This document shows positions 1-13,700 of a DNA stretch of 64,000 bases, piece by piece (position 1 is the first letter of the stretch; the number at the start of each line of letters is the position of its first letter). The DNA is taken from the NCBI GenBank assembly GCA_031763025.1, contig JASSKH010000028.1, positions 5,622,075 through 5,686,074 on the forward strand, written 5' to 3'. The translations under genes were made by a program, and so were the position numbers. This stretch comes from Macrocystis pyrifera. Its lineage: Eukaryota > Sar > Phaeophyceae > Laminariales > Laminariaceae. A model generated the notes under the pieces. It was not told the origin of the DNA and did no database searches. It worked only from the letters and a program-made list of their open reading frames with translations.

Positions 1-2093
1 GGGGGGGGGGGGGGGGGGGGGGTAGGGGGGGGGGGGGGTAGGGGGGGGTGAAACCGAAGCCCAACTGAGAGTGCTCATCTTTGTCGGTCATGGAGGGCTT
101 GGCTACTACTGCATGTGGTCGTGTCGTTTATGGGAGGTAACTTACAACGGCCGCTGTCCAACGTCAAATAACCCCGAGTGTATGTGTACGTGCAAGAATC
201 ATAATGCCTGTCGGAGAGGTCGATGCCTAAAGCAGTACCAGGTACCAAGTATGTAAGACAATCCCCCCCCCCCCCCCTTCGTATACACAGACACGCATCG
301 TTCCCTGCTAGCACTGACAGGTCTAAACGAAAATGCGAATGTGCTCCATGGATCCTCGTAAGCGTAGAAGTGAACGAAGCCGTACAGGCACTGCTGTACC
401 TACTACAGTAGCAAGGCTCAAGGTTGTACCTGGTGTAGAAACTACAGATAGTAGAGGAGTAGTGAAAACCCAGGCAGGGATGTTTCCGACGGCGCGTTTC
501 ACCCGACACTTGCGTAAAACGGATGATCGCGCTCTATTGATACTACTGTTTTAGATTGTTTACTTGTCCTATGTTCAGTCATGAGACGTTGTGCAAGAGC
601 CGTGTCATACAGATCCCACCCCCGGCAAACCTGCCCTTTCGCAAGAGCCACGTCATACGAACCCCACCCGGAAAACCATGATCCTGCAGACTACATATAT
701 CGATCAGGGAAATATTGCCCTGAAAGGTTTACATCGTGAAACCGAGATCTTATCTGTCGGATGTGTCGGAAATTTTGCCACGTACCAAGGTATGGTATAC
801 CCGAACTGCCGTAAAATCCAACTTTTTGTCCGTACGACTCCCTCTCTTGGAATATTTCCTGGTCAGTGTGTGTTGGTGCCACCTGCCCTTGACATAGTCT
901 GCCTTGCTCAGTCCGCGTGCTGCTCTTCCTCCGACAGTACGCGCTGCATGTCTACATACAAGTAGTACCCGGTACCCGGTATCACTTTGGACGGAAATAT
1001 AGGGACCGTTTGGTCCTCATATCGAGTGTAAAAAATGGTCCTTGTCAGTTCCGTCTACGGCAGTAGAGTGGTGCCTAGTACCAGGGTGGTATATGTTTTC
1101 GAGCTCGCGGATCAGATAGGTGGCGGTAGCACACACGGCGTTGCTGAAAGAGGTTCCTTTGAAAAACAGGAGGAGGGTATCCGACCAGGTCTGACGTCCC
1201 CGTATCTGTCCCCGAGGACCGGCCCACCCACGCGACCTGCAGGTTTACCGCTCCAGAGGTACACGATGCAAGAACGCCGCGTCGGTGAACTAAGCCGCTT
1301 TGATTGCACCCCATATGAACTGCCGGGTACCCACCATGTCCGTAAATATGGCCGTTTGGATATTCATAAGAGTAACGAAACCGCTTCTTATACTCCCGCA
1401 CAGAGCAGTAGAGGAACCCATTCAAACCTGCTCCCATGTTTCGGGGACACTTGTAATCAGAGTTGGATCATTTTCGTTGTGTAAGAAATAATAACATATC
1501 AACAGTTGAAGGATACCAAGCATTAAAAAAAAATTGGTTTACACGGTTGACAGGGTCGCGCATCTCTGGGTGCAGCCGACCCAGCTTAAGACCCCTCACC
1601 ACCCTCCCAGCATTGGTGCTACCCACCCCCCCACGTTCACCGAATGCCCTCTTGCTATGAATCATGTGGCCGATCCCCCCCTCCCTCTCCGAACCTCAGC
1701 AGCTGCTGTAACCCCTGCAGGTCGCCGCACCCCAGTCGCGCCCAATAGTATGTATGTACCAGCCGCACGTGTCGTCGTCTCCCGACCCCACTGTTTTATC
1801 AATCTCCAATGTCCAGTATCGCTGCCGCAAGGCCTGTCTCTACCCCTCCACCCACGCCGCGCACCCCCCCCCCCCCCCCCCCTCCTCCTTCCGCGCTTGG
1901 TGCAAGCAATGTCGGCCTGGTAGGTGAAAACCCGACATGCTCCATCCCGGCCTTGTAGAGATGTGAGGTCCTATGGCCATACGACTACGGCTCTGCATGA
2001 CATACGTACTTCCCCCCCCCCCCTCATCCATCCCCTCCCCCTCTTCGTCCCCCCCCTCCCCCCCCTCCGATTGGCCGTCTCTGAAAACAACAG
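1..2093. other. No recognisable exon; G/C tracts and repeat remains
   Basis: The window opens with almost pure G (1-48). Several short open frames occur, for example 1035-1484 on +, but none resembles a known protein and none has the GC-rich codon use of the real exons. The N-terminal half of the ALG1-like protein is not found here, so this stretch is probably upstream intron and/or spacer. Near 1885-2025 lies a reverse-oriented copy of the poly-G-linked dispersed repeat, ending in a C run. The 3' end is a pyrimidine-rich tract leading to the splice acceptor at 2091-2093. Confidence 0.6.
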
Positions 2094-5000
2094 ATAATGC
2101 AAAACTTTGGAATCCGGGAAGCGTACATCGTTTACGACCAGCCTCCCGAGTTCTTCCGCGCCCCGACCTTGTCGGAGCGCCACGAGCTGTTCAAGAAGCT
2201 GGCGGAGACGAGCACCGACTTCGCAGACGCTGTTCGCGCGCATAAGGCGGCAGCCGCCAGCGCTCACGCTGACGCCGCTTCCGCCTCTGCCTCTGCCTCT
2301 GCCTCTGCGTCTGCCTTTGATGATGCAGCTGCCATGGTAGTCGATGATGGCGATGCCGCCGATGATGATGCAGCAGCTGCCGCTACTGCCGCCGCGGTGG
2401 GATCGACCGAATCGTCTTCACCGACCGGTCCAAGCGACGACCCCCCTGACGAACCGCTGCAGGATGACGACGACGAAGCGGGGCCGTACCCGAAAAAGAC
2501 GCGCAGCGGAGCGAGACATAGTAGGGGGGGGGACGGGGTGGAGGGGGAGACGCAGGGAGAAGGGGGGGAGGAGCGAACCCCGTTCACGACGCGCTCGGTT
2601 GACGGCGCGCTCGAGCTGCGCCGCGACCGGCCTGCGCTGCTGGTGTCCTCGACCAGCTGGACCCCGGACGAAGACTTCTCGGTTTTGCTGGAGGCGCTGC
2701 GGCGTTTCGATGTGCGCACGGCCTCGGGGGCGTCGCCTTCCCTTCCGCTGGTGATGGTGGTGGTGACCGGGAAGGGCCCGGAGAAGGCCATGTACGTGGA
2801 GCGGATGAAGGCGGCGAGGATGTCGAGGGTCGCGATATGCACGGCCTGGCTGGAGCCGGACGACTACCCTGTTTTGCTGGGGAGCGCCGACCTGGGCATC
2901 TGCCTGCACACGTCTACGTCGGGTGAGATTTTGTTTTTTTCGTTTTCCGTGTGTTTTTTTGTTTGTTTGTTGTTTGTGTTTTTGTGACTAGTGTGCGCGG
3001 AGTGTCTGCTTGTCTTTGCACGTTGGTGGGTGGTTTTGCGTTGTACGTACGTGTGTAGGGGGGGTGGAGGGGGTTTTCAGTATTCCAGCGAAAATATGCT
3101 ATTAATAGGGTGTTGCGTGTGGATTGACGTTGGGGGCGGGGGGGGAGTCGTGTGCGTATTCGCTTGTTTGGGTGCTGGGATGTTAAGGATGTTTGAGCGT
3201 ATGTGGACATATGCGTCTGTGTTGCCTTGTGTGTTCGGGCGTGCGAGCGTGCGTCTGTGAGAACGTGAGCCTGTTCATCTGTGCGTGTGGGGAGTGACGT
3301 TGTTCTGCTACGAAGTTTTAAACGATGTAGAGCGCCTGCCTGTGCGTGGCACGTGGGACCAGTCGCGGGGATCTGAAAATATAAGTTATGCTCTGTGGGG
3401 TCTTGTATCGCGTTCACCGTATTGCTGGTGCGCCGAAAATGCGGACGGACGGATGCTGACGGCGGCGATGTTGCCAGCGAAGGAGCGGAAAGAATTTCGG
3501 GCAATAAATGCCCCAACGTTTGCGTGAACGTCCAGGTCAGGCGCAATGAAACCTATCGACGTAATTGTTATTCGTACCGCCTGCACAATTTGGTGTCGCG
3601 GTTTTGTTTACCGCATATACCACGGGCCCTTACCGAGCCCACATCCTGTCAGCGTGTAAATAGAGGAAAACTTGTTTTTGCTGGCTCTAGGATGAGATAG
3701 GTTGCTGCCGTCTAAGACACTATGGCTTGGCGTTGATTCGCTCCGCCTGGTGCGTTCTACAGGTGCGGCGGTTGATGGCGTGCTGGAAAGAGGTCCGGCA
3801 GAGACTGGTCGCGCTTCTCGTCTGCTCGAAAGAACATTAAACGAAACTCTTGGATGTATTCGTTCGACACGTAACCGGTAGCTTTCTGTAGCGGTGGCCG
3901 CATCATAAAGACTCGATCCAGGGCGGAACGCTTGTACACACCTCCTCCTCCTCGCGGTAGCAAATCGTGGGCCCTCCCACGGCTCGTCGTTTCTCAGTAC
4001 ACCTCGCTGTTCGCTCCAAAAAAAGCGCCTCACCTCTTCCCATCCCCCAGTGTTCCGTCTCGAATGGGATTCGTGGTCAGTGATCAAATGACTAAGGCAC
4101 GCAGCAAATGAGTACGCCCCCACGTCCCTCTTGGCCCCTATCCCCACTGTCTCTATTCGTGTATCCTGCCCTGCCCCCACCCCCCCCCCCACCCCCCTTG
4201 CCCCTCATATCCACCATCTCGATACGTGTATCTCGACCCCCCCCCCCCAACCGGCCTCCACTCCTCGTACCCTCTAGTTCCACGCTCTCTGCACGTTTCT
4301 CTCGAGCCATCCCGGTTTGTTGCTGAAGGGAAAGACGTGCTGCCCCCCATCCCTTCTGCCCCCGACCTCGGCCCTCTCTCTTTTTTCATCCCGACCCTCT
4401 CTCGATTTGATCTCGACCTTCTCTCAGATTTATGTCCCCCCTCTCTCTCCGTTTTCTCTCGACCTTCTCTTTACATGCTTTCCACGACTCGCTCTCTACA
4501 CGCTACTCTCTACACTCTCTCTATACGTTTACCTCAATCCTCTCTTACGCTAAGTGTACGTTTATATCACCCTCTTCATTCTAGTCATACACTTACCTCT
4601 ACCCTCTCTCTATACGTTGACCACAACCCTCTCTATGCTAAGTGTACGTTTCTCTCACCCTCTTTATACTAATCATGCACTTACCTCAACCCTCTCTACA
4701 CCAAGTATACCTTTATCTCGACCCTCTCTCTCTGTAGATATGCGTTCAACTCAACCCGCCCCCCTCCCGTGTTTTTCTATCGTGAAGGGGTCGACTTGCC
4801 GATGAAAGTGGTGGACATGTTCGGCTGCGGCGTCCCGTTTGCGCCGTGCACTTCGACTGCCTCCAGGAGCTCGTGCGGGACGGCTACAACGGGTGCGTGT
4901 TCAAGGACAGCACGCAGCTGGCCCTCCAGCTGGAAGCGCTGCTCGACGGCTTCCCTCGGGGCGGGTGCGAGCTGGAAGGGTATCGAACTAACGTAAAGGA

Positions 5001-6218
5001 GGTACGTACGGTGATGGTGCAGACGCCGCCGTCCACAAACTGGGTGGAAGAAATGTGGTGTGGTTTTTTGTTTTTGCTTGCGTCGCGTGTGTCCTTTCGT
5101 CGTGCCGTCTAATTTGTCTGCAAAGCAGTTTGGTGATGCTCAAACGTTGCTGTGGTGGAGGTGTTGCACGCGAGCTAGCTGTTCAGCTGGGCTTGTGCCG
5201 CATGTACCAATCGTCACTTGTGTGCGTGTTTTTGAGCCGCCCTTGCTCGATGTCCGACCAGGAGAAATATCCTCCGTTCAGTCAATGATTGTGTGCCGAG
5301 GGGGGCCGGGCGGCGGAACCCGTGTGTACCTCCACGCATTAACCGCTTCGGGTTGAGGGTACGATCACCTTTCTTTAGCCTCCCGGACGGAGATAGAGCA
5401 ACCCGCTGACAAACGTTTTTTTTTAAATGAGCTTTAGCAGATCACCGGGCGCGAGCTACATAGAAGTCACTCAAGGCCTCGCATGCATGCGCACGCACGA
5501 TGACCGGATGAGCGTTAACGTTTCGCCTTCGCCGCCCCGCGACTATACCCCCCCGTACTTGATGGGGAGGCACGCTGTGCTATTACGGGGGTCCATAGTT
5601 AATAGGACCAAATATTGTTCGTAAAAATAGGTAAATATATAGGTTTTTGTGTATACCATAGGTCCTGTGAACTATGGACCCCCGTAATATGAGCCCCGCA
5701 TGACGAAGCCAACAACAACGAATAATAGCCCCCACTCGGCGCTCGGGGAAAGCATTGCCTGCCTGGTCGGTGAAAACCCGACGTGCCTCTGTCCCGGCAT
5801 CGTAGGGAATGAGGGTCTATGGTCATACGACTCCTGTACGACCTTGCATGACATATGTACCCCAGTCCTCCGCTTCCCCCACCCCGCCGCCGACGGCGGC
5901 GCTGCATACATACAGGTCACGCGATGGAGGGAAAACTGGGATGAATTCGCGTGGCCGCTTTTTTCGAAGCTGGGACGGCTGCCACCCGCGAACAAGAGCG
6001 CCGAGGGTGGAGAGTGGAGCCGAAGGCGCGGAGGTGGCGGCGGCGGCGGCGGCGGGGTCTGGGAAGCTGGGTGGTCGACGGCGGCGATGGTGGAGGCGGT
6101 CGTGGTTCCGGCGATGGCGTTGGTGATCTTGCTTGTCGTCGTCCCCTCTCTTCCCAGCCGGCTCGAGGACTGGGCGGTCGGGGCCGTGGCTAACGTTGCC
6201 GACCGCTGGCGGGGGTAG
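2094..6218 (+). CDS. ALG1: ALG1-like chitobiosyldiphosphodolichol beta-mannosyltransferase (5' exons missing)
   Basis: ALG1 adds the first, beta-1,4-linked mannose to GlcNAc2-PP-dolichol on the cytosolic ER face. Three exons are seen: 2094-2922, 4788-5001 and 5916-6218 (stop TAG), with intron phases 1 and 0. Diagnostic segments in order are YDQPPEFF, RPALLVSSTSWTPDEDFSVL, TGKGP, CTAWLEPDDYP, LGSADLGICLHTSTSG, DLPMKVVDMFGCGVP, HFDCLQELVRDGYNGCVF and RWRENWDEF. Together they form the C-terminal GT-B half. The N-terminal Rossmann half and usual N-terminal anchor lie upstream. Oddities: (a) an Ala/Ser/Asp-rich insert of roughly 110 residues sits between the LSERHELF helix and the RPALLVSSTSW segment; (b) the frame breaks at the CCC run 4834-4836, where one extra base restores it; (c) the C-terminus adds a Gly run and a hydrophobic stretch (VVVPAMALVILLVVVPSL) not typical of ALG1. 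Intron 1 (1.9 kb) holds pyrimidine-rich repeats and intron 2 a MITE. Confidence 0.92.
4510..4735. repeat. Pyrimidine-rich tandem repeat in ALG1 intron 1
   Basis: About 2.5 degenerate copies of a roughly 90-bp unit occur, each with a CTATACGTT start, a CTAAGTGTACGTTT core and an ACCCTCTCT end. Copies begin near 4521 and 4611. The whole 3' half of the intron (4370-4760) is CT-rich and merges into the polypyrimidine tract of the acceptor at 4787. Confidence 0.75.
5583..5687. mobile_element. 105-bp TA-flanked MITE, copy 1 (ALG1 intron 2)
   Basis: Terminal inverted repeats begin TTACGGGGGTCCATAGTTAA and end with the near-perfect complement ending CCCCCGTAA. The element is bordered by TA on both sides (5581-5582 and 5688-5689). 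The short AT-rich centre has no coding capacity. TA duplication suggests mobilisation by a Tc1/mariner-type transposase. Related copies lie at 10868, 27006 and 36112. Confidence 0.88.
5735..5885 (-). repeat. Poly-G-linked dispersed repeat copy (ALG1 intron 2)
   Basis: Read on the minus strand this matches the copies at 10437, 10725 and 11130: a CATGCA.GG start, the core GTCGTATGACCATAGACCCT, then a CCGGGAC segment and GTCGGGTTTTCACCGACCAG. Here the usual G/C tract is reduced to a C-rich end near 5860-5885. Confidence 0.75.
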
Positions 6219-6529
6219 AGCTTTGTGTCGGTCGAGCCGTTGTGTGTGGGTAGGTAGAGCTGTGAGCGGTTAGGGTTGGTGACTGTGCACTACGTCGCCG
6301 CTAGCGCTGCAGTAGTTGTTGATAGTTGATGTTTTCTTTTGGGCAGGTGTAAGTAGAATGTGGGGCGGGGGGGGGTGTGTGGGGGTGGGCTTACGTTTTG
6401 AAGGGCGTTTTCCGGGGGTAGGTTGTCGCCCGAGAAACCCCGAGCGTGATTTTTTTCTTCATTGGTGTGAAAAATCGCTTCTTTTTTTTTTGCCGGTTGG
6501 GACGGAGCGAAGGGCGTTGCTCGGCTCTG

Positions 6530-6720
6530 ATTGAATTGGATTGGCTTGGCTTGACCTGGCTTGGTTTGCCTTGGCTCGGCCTGCCTTGAATTATATTTTT
6601 TTGTTTTTGATTGGCTTGGATTGGATTGACGTGACTTTGGCGTGACCTTCATGTGGAATTGACGCGGCCTTGACGTGGCCTTGCCTTCACGCGACCTTGC
6701 GTTGATGTGGCCTTGACATA
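6530..6720. repeat. Degenerate TTGGC/TTGAC short-period repeat
   Basis: The tract is many imperfect 5-6 bp units (TTGGCTTGGCTTGACCTGGC and variants), later changing to TTGACGTGGCC-type units. It looks like a decaying low-complexity array. Confidence 0.7.
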
Positions 6721-8233
6721 CGCTTAGCGTGGAGTGGAATCGACGTTGCGTTGCGTTTTGTTTTGACGTGTAGAAGCCGCGTCTGACACCTTGCAGTTCC
6801 CGGTATGTCTTTTGGAAATTTGTCTTGACCGTTGGCATCACAGCAGCAACCGCATACCCGAAGGGCTTAGTTTCTGGATGCAATCAACTTTTTACGTGAT
6901 GGTTGATATCCACCGTCTTCCTTGCACCCCGGGGACATAATACGCAGCAGTTCTAACATTGTGTCCGGACGGAATTTTATTTGCAGTTTTTTTGTGCCCC
7001 CACTTATTGGCCAGGAAAAAGGAAAACTACGCGGTCCGCTCTTCGGAAAGTCCCCCCTCGATGCAAAAGGTTTCAGCCCCGTGTTGGGCACGGGGTCGGC
7101 CAGAGGGTTGGGTCTGCTACGCCCGAACTTCCCTTTCACCAAAAAAAAGCGCTTCAAAATATAGGGTGCTAAATCGTGCAATAGGGAACAGACAGGCGGG
7201 CCCATTGAAAATCGGTCAGGACACGTCGTTTTATGGACTCGGCTGGTGTGTTCCACAGTTTACTCTGTGGTCTTCTACAAGCAAAAGTCCGGATGTGACT
7301 GTCTGTTGCGTGAGACTCGGCCGGCGTATTTGTGCACGAAGCGCTCTTTCTGAGCCTTCTCCGGTCTCGCCGAAAGTGCGAGTTGGCTATCATCGATGAA
7401 AAACTCGGCGAGCGCCGGGAATGAATGCTGAATTATGTGGTCTTGCGCGACTAAAATGAAGGCGAGTGAAATGCCGCGGGGGGGGAAGGGAAGACACCTG
7501 ACACCTGTCACCGCAGCTCTTATCCAGGAGGCAACCAACCTCCCCCACAAACATTTTACTAACATTTTTTTTTTCCGATTTGCGTTCTTCTTCCACCTCA
7601 GATTTTTGGGAGCCTGTCTTGAATTGAAACCACGGACTAGAATATTCGAAGGAAAAACAAAACACACACATCAGCTGTGATCGAATTTTTCTTGTTGTGG
7701 TGACGAGGTAATGATGTGGGAAGAGACAACAGCGACGGCACATGTAGAACTTTCGCAACTGATCGGATGCACGTTCCGGGGACAAGAGACCTTCAATTCA
7801 AGTTGTGTAACTAGGCCATGCAGTAGTACGAATAAGGGGGGTCAAGCTTGTACGAATATACACACCTGGGGTGTTTTTAGTTGCCGTTTGTATACCCAAA
7901 CAAATAGGCGATTGCATTTAGTGCAGCCAGCGTCCACCCGCCCGCTAGAAAACCTCAATCTACCTTTCTTATGCATCGCCGCGCATACGTAATGAAACGA
8001 CGCTGAACACAAGTAAAGGCGACGTGCCCACGTAACCGCTGCCTCAAAGTTCATTAATTAAGTTGCATTCGGAACCATACCCTCAAATTACACCTCTATA
8101 CCGACACGGTCCACCTCCTCCACTATGCTAATGCTATAGGAAGCAGGCAGGGCACCAGTCATATGTGCCAGGCAGCAGCTGTTTTATCAGTTAGAAGTGG
8201 AAACCAGACGCAGAGGCACACAGACAAACCAAG

Positions 8234-8361
<128 letters not shown>

Positions 8362-10020
8362 CATTCCCACCCACAGTATGCATGTAAAATCAGAGACCGC
8401 ATTGCTGCTGTGAGTAATCCACAATTTTTTTTAATAAACTCTCTTCTTCACCTCTCCCCCGCCTCCCTGAAGAAAAAGCATTTCTAACCACGCGCCCCCT
8501 GTCTTTACCGTATGAAAACATCCACTTTCCTCGCCGCTCTGCTCAAACCGAGCTCCAAACCCCGTCTCCGCAACGCGTCGAAACAAAAACTGAACCGTTG
8601 TACGAGTACTTCTACAGTATTGATAGTACTATCACAAAGGCATTAAGCACAGGAATCATTAAAACTAAAGCATTGTAATGCTGCGTAACTCCAATGGTAC
8701 AGGAAACCCGGTGTCCATCTAAAACGTGGCAAAGCTTCGGCCCCATTCCGCAACTCCTCCTAAATCAGACAGATCGTCATCTTCGGTTAGTAAAGACCGT
8801 GAAAACGTGAAAAGGAAACAACACTCAATCATGGTACAGCGCTACAACCAAACCGGCTACATATAACACGAATGCGAGCTACTTGTCTTGAGCTAAAACC
8901 GCCTTGACACATGGGACTCCTGGGCGGTGCTTTGGCATACCATAAGCACCCCTCTCTACATATAACAAACCCGGGGACAGTATGCAACACGCAAAAAACG
9001 ACCCGAAACCGCCGCTATAACTCAGTGCCTCCTGCGTCGCGCAAAATAAGCAAAAATACACGATCACCCCAGCAGCAATTTATACACGCATTTCGCTCGC
9101 TCCCTCTCTGATCCGACAGCTGGAACCACACCCCGGCCATAGTATTGCTACCGTCGCTCACAAGCTAGGTATGAACAGCACACTGCTGTGTCAGCGGCAT
9201 ATTGATAGCAACCGCTGTGCCAAGCGTCAGTTGAATCGGTGCTTCAGCAGCAGCCAACCCATTCATTGTTCGGGCGTGTACCCAATCCTGGCAACGTATT
9301 CACCAGTAGTACCACACCACGAGACCACCCGCATCTTGCGCTTCAAGCGCTTGCGGACATGCCCACCGGCGACCTAGCACCCGACCATCAAACTCAACGG
9401 AGCCCATCATACGACGAAGAGCCATACAACTCCAGCAACCAGCACAACGGGACAATCTCCGTTCAACCCCTCCAGTCTTCTCACCCACGTCAAAAAGACT
9501 CCGGTTTCACTACCGTCCGGGGGCTGACACCCGCTACAGCCCCGACACCCTATCCCGCTACATGCGTTACGCCCACCGCCACCACAAAACACGGGGGGAA
9601 ACCCTTCAACTACCATTCTGTTCCTCTACCATTCTGTGTGTGGCATCTCTCGACCTGCCAGTACCGCAAATCACACCCCAATCCTTGACCAAACAGGATG
9701 TACGATTTCGCAACCTATGAAGTACATAGCAGTGCGTGCGTCGCCAAAAACAAACGCAAAAAAATATATAGAGCTGGAAAAGCACGTAAAACTCCTAACC
9801 TATGATATCACCACAGCCGATCTCGCGACCTGATTAACAAACACCACACAACAGGAAACACCTTTGTTTGCCGACCACATCAGCCAGTAGGAACCCGCGA
9901 CCCACCAGGTACGACAAGATAGCTGTTTGCTAGTTTCACCTACACCTGGTAGACGTTTACGCGCCACGTTCGGTACGAGAGATTGTGTAAACGATTGTTC
10001 CTGCTCAGTCCTACCCTAGC

Positions 10021-10721
10021 CTACGACTGGGTGCATTCCTGGCCGCTCTCCTCGTCAACAATGTTGGGGCTCTCGAGCAGAGCGCGAGAACGCGCGCGTC
10101 GGGCGGCGGCGGCGGTGGGTTGACCCGCGGCGGCCGGCTTACCGATGGGTGCCGCCTCAATGGGGACATTGGTCCTGTCAGCGCATGGCCGTTTTTTCGT
10201 CTGTGGCAGTAGTGAAGAAAGTAAAAGAAAAGGTTTTTGAACAAAAATAGGCAGGAGGGCGGGGCAAAGGGGAGGGGAGGGGAGGGTAAGCAGGCCGTTT
10301 GTAATACTCGTATTATACAACGTGGGAAAACAAAAGCAAGGCAAGCCATACGACAACGGGCACCTTGTCTTAGAAGTACGCATCACTATTGCACCCAACT
10401 ATTAATAGCAGTGCTTATTCAACGTGACGACGAGGAGGGGGGGAGGGGGGGGGGGTACTCGATAGGAGAGATGTACTCGATCTCATGCATGGCCGTAGTC
10501 GAATGACCAAAGACCCTCTCGAATCCCTACAATACCGGGACAGAGCATGTCGGTTTTTCACCGATAAGTCAGACATTGCTTGCACCAAGCGCGAAGCGCC
10601 GTGAGGTGTCCCGCGGGTCGCATGAAGGGTGAGCTGCATCCTACTAAGAACCACTTATGAGGCGGACTTGCATGTGGATGACAGCTATAATAAGTTATTT
10701 GAAGTTCCGGTGTGGCCACGA

Positions 10722-10773
<52 letters not shown>

Positions 10774-13700
10774 ACCTATGTCATGCATGGCCGAAGTCGA
10801 ATAGTCATAGACCCTCGCATCCGTACAATGCCGGGACGGAGGCAAGCCGTTGTACGTTCTTGTACTATTATGGGGGTCCATAGTTAATAGGACCTATGGC
10901 ATACAAAAAACCTATATATTTACCTATTTTTATCAACAAAATTTGGTCCCGTTAACTATGGACCCCCGTAATATGAATAGTAATTACACGACGTGAGAAA
11001 CCGAAACCTAGGCAGACGAGACTACATAGGCACCTTGCCTTTCTGGTAGGCATCAGTCATACACTCACTAGCCGCGATTCTTCAACGTATGGCATGGTGG
11101 CAATCATTCCAGCTACGGCACCCGGACGTTTGCCATGCATTCGCAAGCCGTATTATCGTGCATGGCCGTAGTCGTATGACCATAGACCCTCGCAAGCCTA
11201 CAATGCCGGGACGGAGCACGTCGGGGTTTTCACCGACCAGGCAGACATTGCCTGCACCAAGCGCGAAGCGCCGTGAGGTGTCCGGCGAGTCGCATGAAGG
11301 GTGAGCTGCATCCTACTAAGAACCGCTTGTGAGGCGGCCTTTCATGTGGATGACGGCATCAATGAATTGACTTAATTTCTGGTGTGGCCACTTCCAATGG
11401 GTTTTACTATGTAACTGCCTCGTGGGTGCCTCACCATACTAACACTACGTGATACGATCGTCCCCCGTGTGCGGAGTAAAGGTTGTCTGCGCACAAAATA
11501 AATCTAACTTGACCGCCAGCCGTGGGAACCGCCAAAAAAAAAAACAAGAACAAAAAAACGATTCCCTGGCTGTCTAGCTCACGCAGTGAGAGGCGTGTTT
11601 TACAGCGTCGTCGCCAACCGACGCCAACCCAACCTATATACATATATACCGTACCAGGTACATAAAATAGCGGGGGGAAGAGTCTGCTATGGAAGCCCGA
11701 ATCTGATATACGCGAAGGAGGGGGAGAACGGGGTAAAAAGGGCAAAGAAAAAAAATGAGAGCGAAAAAATGAACCAACAATCTCCAACCTCATTGAACTA
11801 AAACCAACCCCAACAGAATTAACTGCACCCACGTGTATGGGTACAAACTACATGAAAAAAGACAAGGGGATTTCACAATAAGGGACATGGTGACGCCTCA
11901 CCACCCCCGCCGGACGAGGGGAGTGATTTTCGGCAGGTGCAAAAATCCTTACCGCAGACCCCGGCACAGGCGCGGATTTCACGGAGGACAGCTTCTCCTT
12001 GATGGTGTCCAGCTCGGCCTTGTGCTTGTCGGCCTTGGTTCTCACGTCCGTGTTCTCTTGGAATAGGTTCATGTTCTCCTCCTGGAGGTAGGGAAGGAGT
12101 GAGGCCGCCACGCCAAGTAATTGGGGAGGGAAAGCATCACGAGTATGAAGCCATGAACAAACTACACCCTAAGCATATTCGAATGTTACTCAGGTAGGCT
12201 ATAATATACACTCTGGTACACCTGGGGGCTCAACCCGGGTGCGCTCAGAGTATTTTCTCCACAAAACTATGCAAAATCTGGAATCTGGGAAATCCGGGCA
12301 CAGAACCTGTCTGTTTTGTTGTTACTCGGGGAGGTACCCGGGTATCCCTATACAATAATTTACCCTAAAAAGTCATGCAAGCTCTGGTATACCGGGTACT
12401 CAATATGGCTATTTTTTGTAATATTCGGAAAGGTACCGGTGTACGCTAGAAGCACTTACCCTACAAGCCACACCCTTGACATGCTTCAACGAAGTTGCCA
12501 CCGGAGTCAACGAAAGCGAACGCCAACACAATCTCACACGACTACGACCATTGCTACAACGCTCGCCTCTACGCTTTGCCGCATCTAGTCGACGGACCAT
12601 CCAGTAAAAGCAGCGCTCTTCATGCCCAAAGTCCTCAACAACGTACCAGGTACACAACATCATCCAGAAAGGAAAAAAAAAAACGTTTAGAGTACAAGTA
12701 GGAAGAACTACATGGTCCTTACACTTTCGAAAAGAGTAGTAAAAAACATCGACCCAAACAGGTACCGGAATACTGATACCGTAAAACGATCTAAGAAGGC
12801 AACACAGCAAAATAAGACGGCTGTCTATTCGCAAGTAAAAAAAAACTCCGAACGGGCTCCTTCCCTCCCACACCTCCCCTCCCACCCACACCTGAAGGAA
12901 CTTAAGCTGGCGCTCGTGGTCCTTCTCCTTGGCCTTGACCGCCGCGTTTACAGCCTCCATCTTCTCCAACTCCGCAGCCTCCAGCGCTTCCCTCGAACGG
13001 GTCTCCCTCGCCTCCAGCTCCCTGAACCTGCTAACCCCAGCGATCATCTGCTCCTTCAGGGCCGACCTATCCGCCTCCCCCTTGCGCAGAGCAGCGCTCA
13101 TCTCCTCGAGCTCAGCGTGGTGCCTCTCCACAGCAGCGGCGGCGGCGGCCGCCGCGGCAACCGCAGACCCATCGCCAGCCGAAAAGCTGCTCATCATGGA
13201 CGCGTCTGATCCACTGGCGCGCTGCGCAACCTCGAGCACAGCGTCACCGAGGTCCCGCCCTTCCGAAGCCGACACCCCCATCTGCTCCACAGCCGCGCGC
13301 ACCCGCATGTGCTCCTTCTCCAGGTCGTGCACACGCTTTCCGTACACGCGCAGCTTCTCCACAACGTTCTTCTTGGCCCCCTGCAGCTCCGCAATACGCT
13401 CGGTGGCGGCCGCCAGGTCAGCCGGGGCTTCACCCGATGATCCACTACCGCTACCGCCGCCACCGGCGCCACTGCCCGCCTGAGACCGCCCCTCCTCAAG
13501 CACCGCCAACCTTTGCTTCAACTCCCTGTTCTCGGCCGCGGTCTTGCGGGCCGAGGTCTTCATCGCCTGTAGCTTCTCCACCTGGTGGTTGGTGAGGCGA
13601 ACTTCCTCCAGTCGCTTGATGCGTAAGTCTTTCTGAGCGATGGCCTCCTTGCCCTCCTCGATCTGCCTCGAAAGCTCGGCGACCTCGGCGGCGGCAGTCC

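Noticed and set aside
1035..1484. 149-codon ORF near the left edge, candidate ALG1 N-terminal exon
   Set aside because: It lacks every N-terminal ALG1 motif and no splice pair joins it to the exon at 2094 in frame.
2264..2842. 192-codon minus-strand ORF
   Set aside because: It is an antisense shadow of ALG1 exon sequence.
9239..9688. 149-codon ORF, possible gag-like protein
   Set aside because: Low-complexity Thr/Pro/His-rich translation with no motif and no adjacent retroelement.
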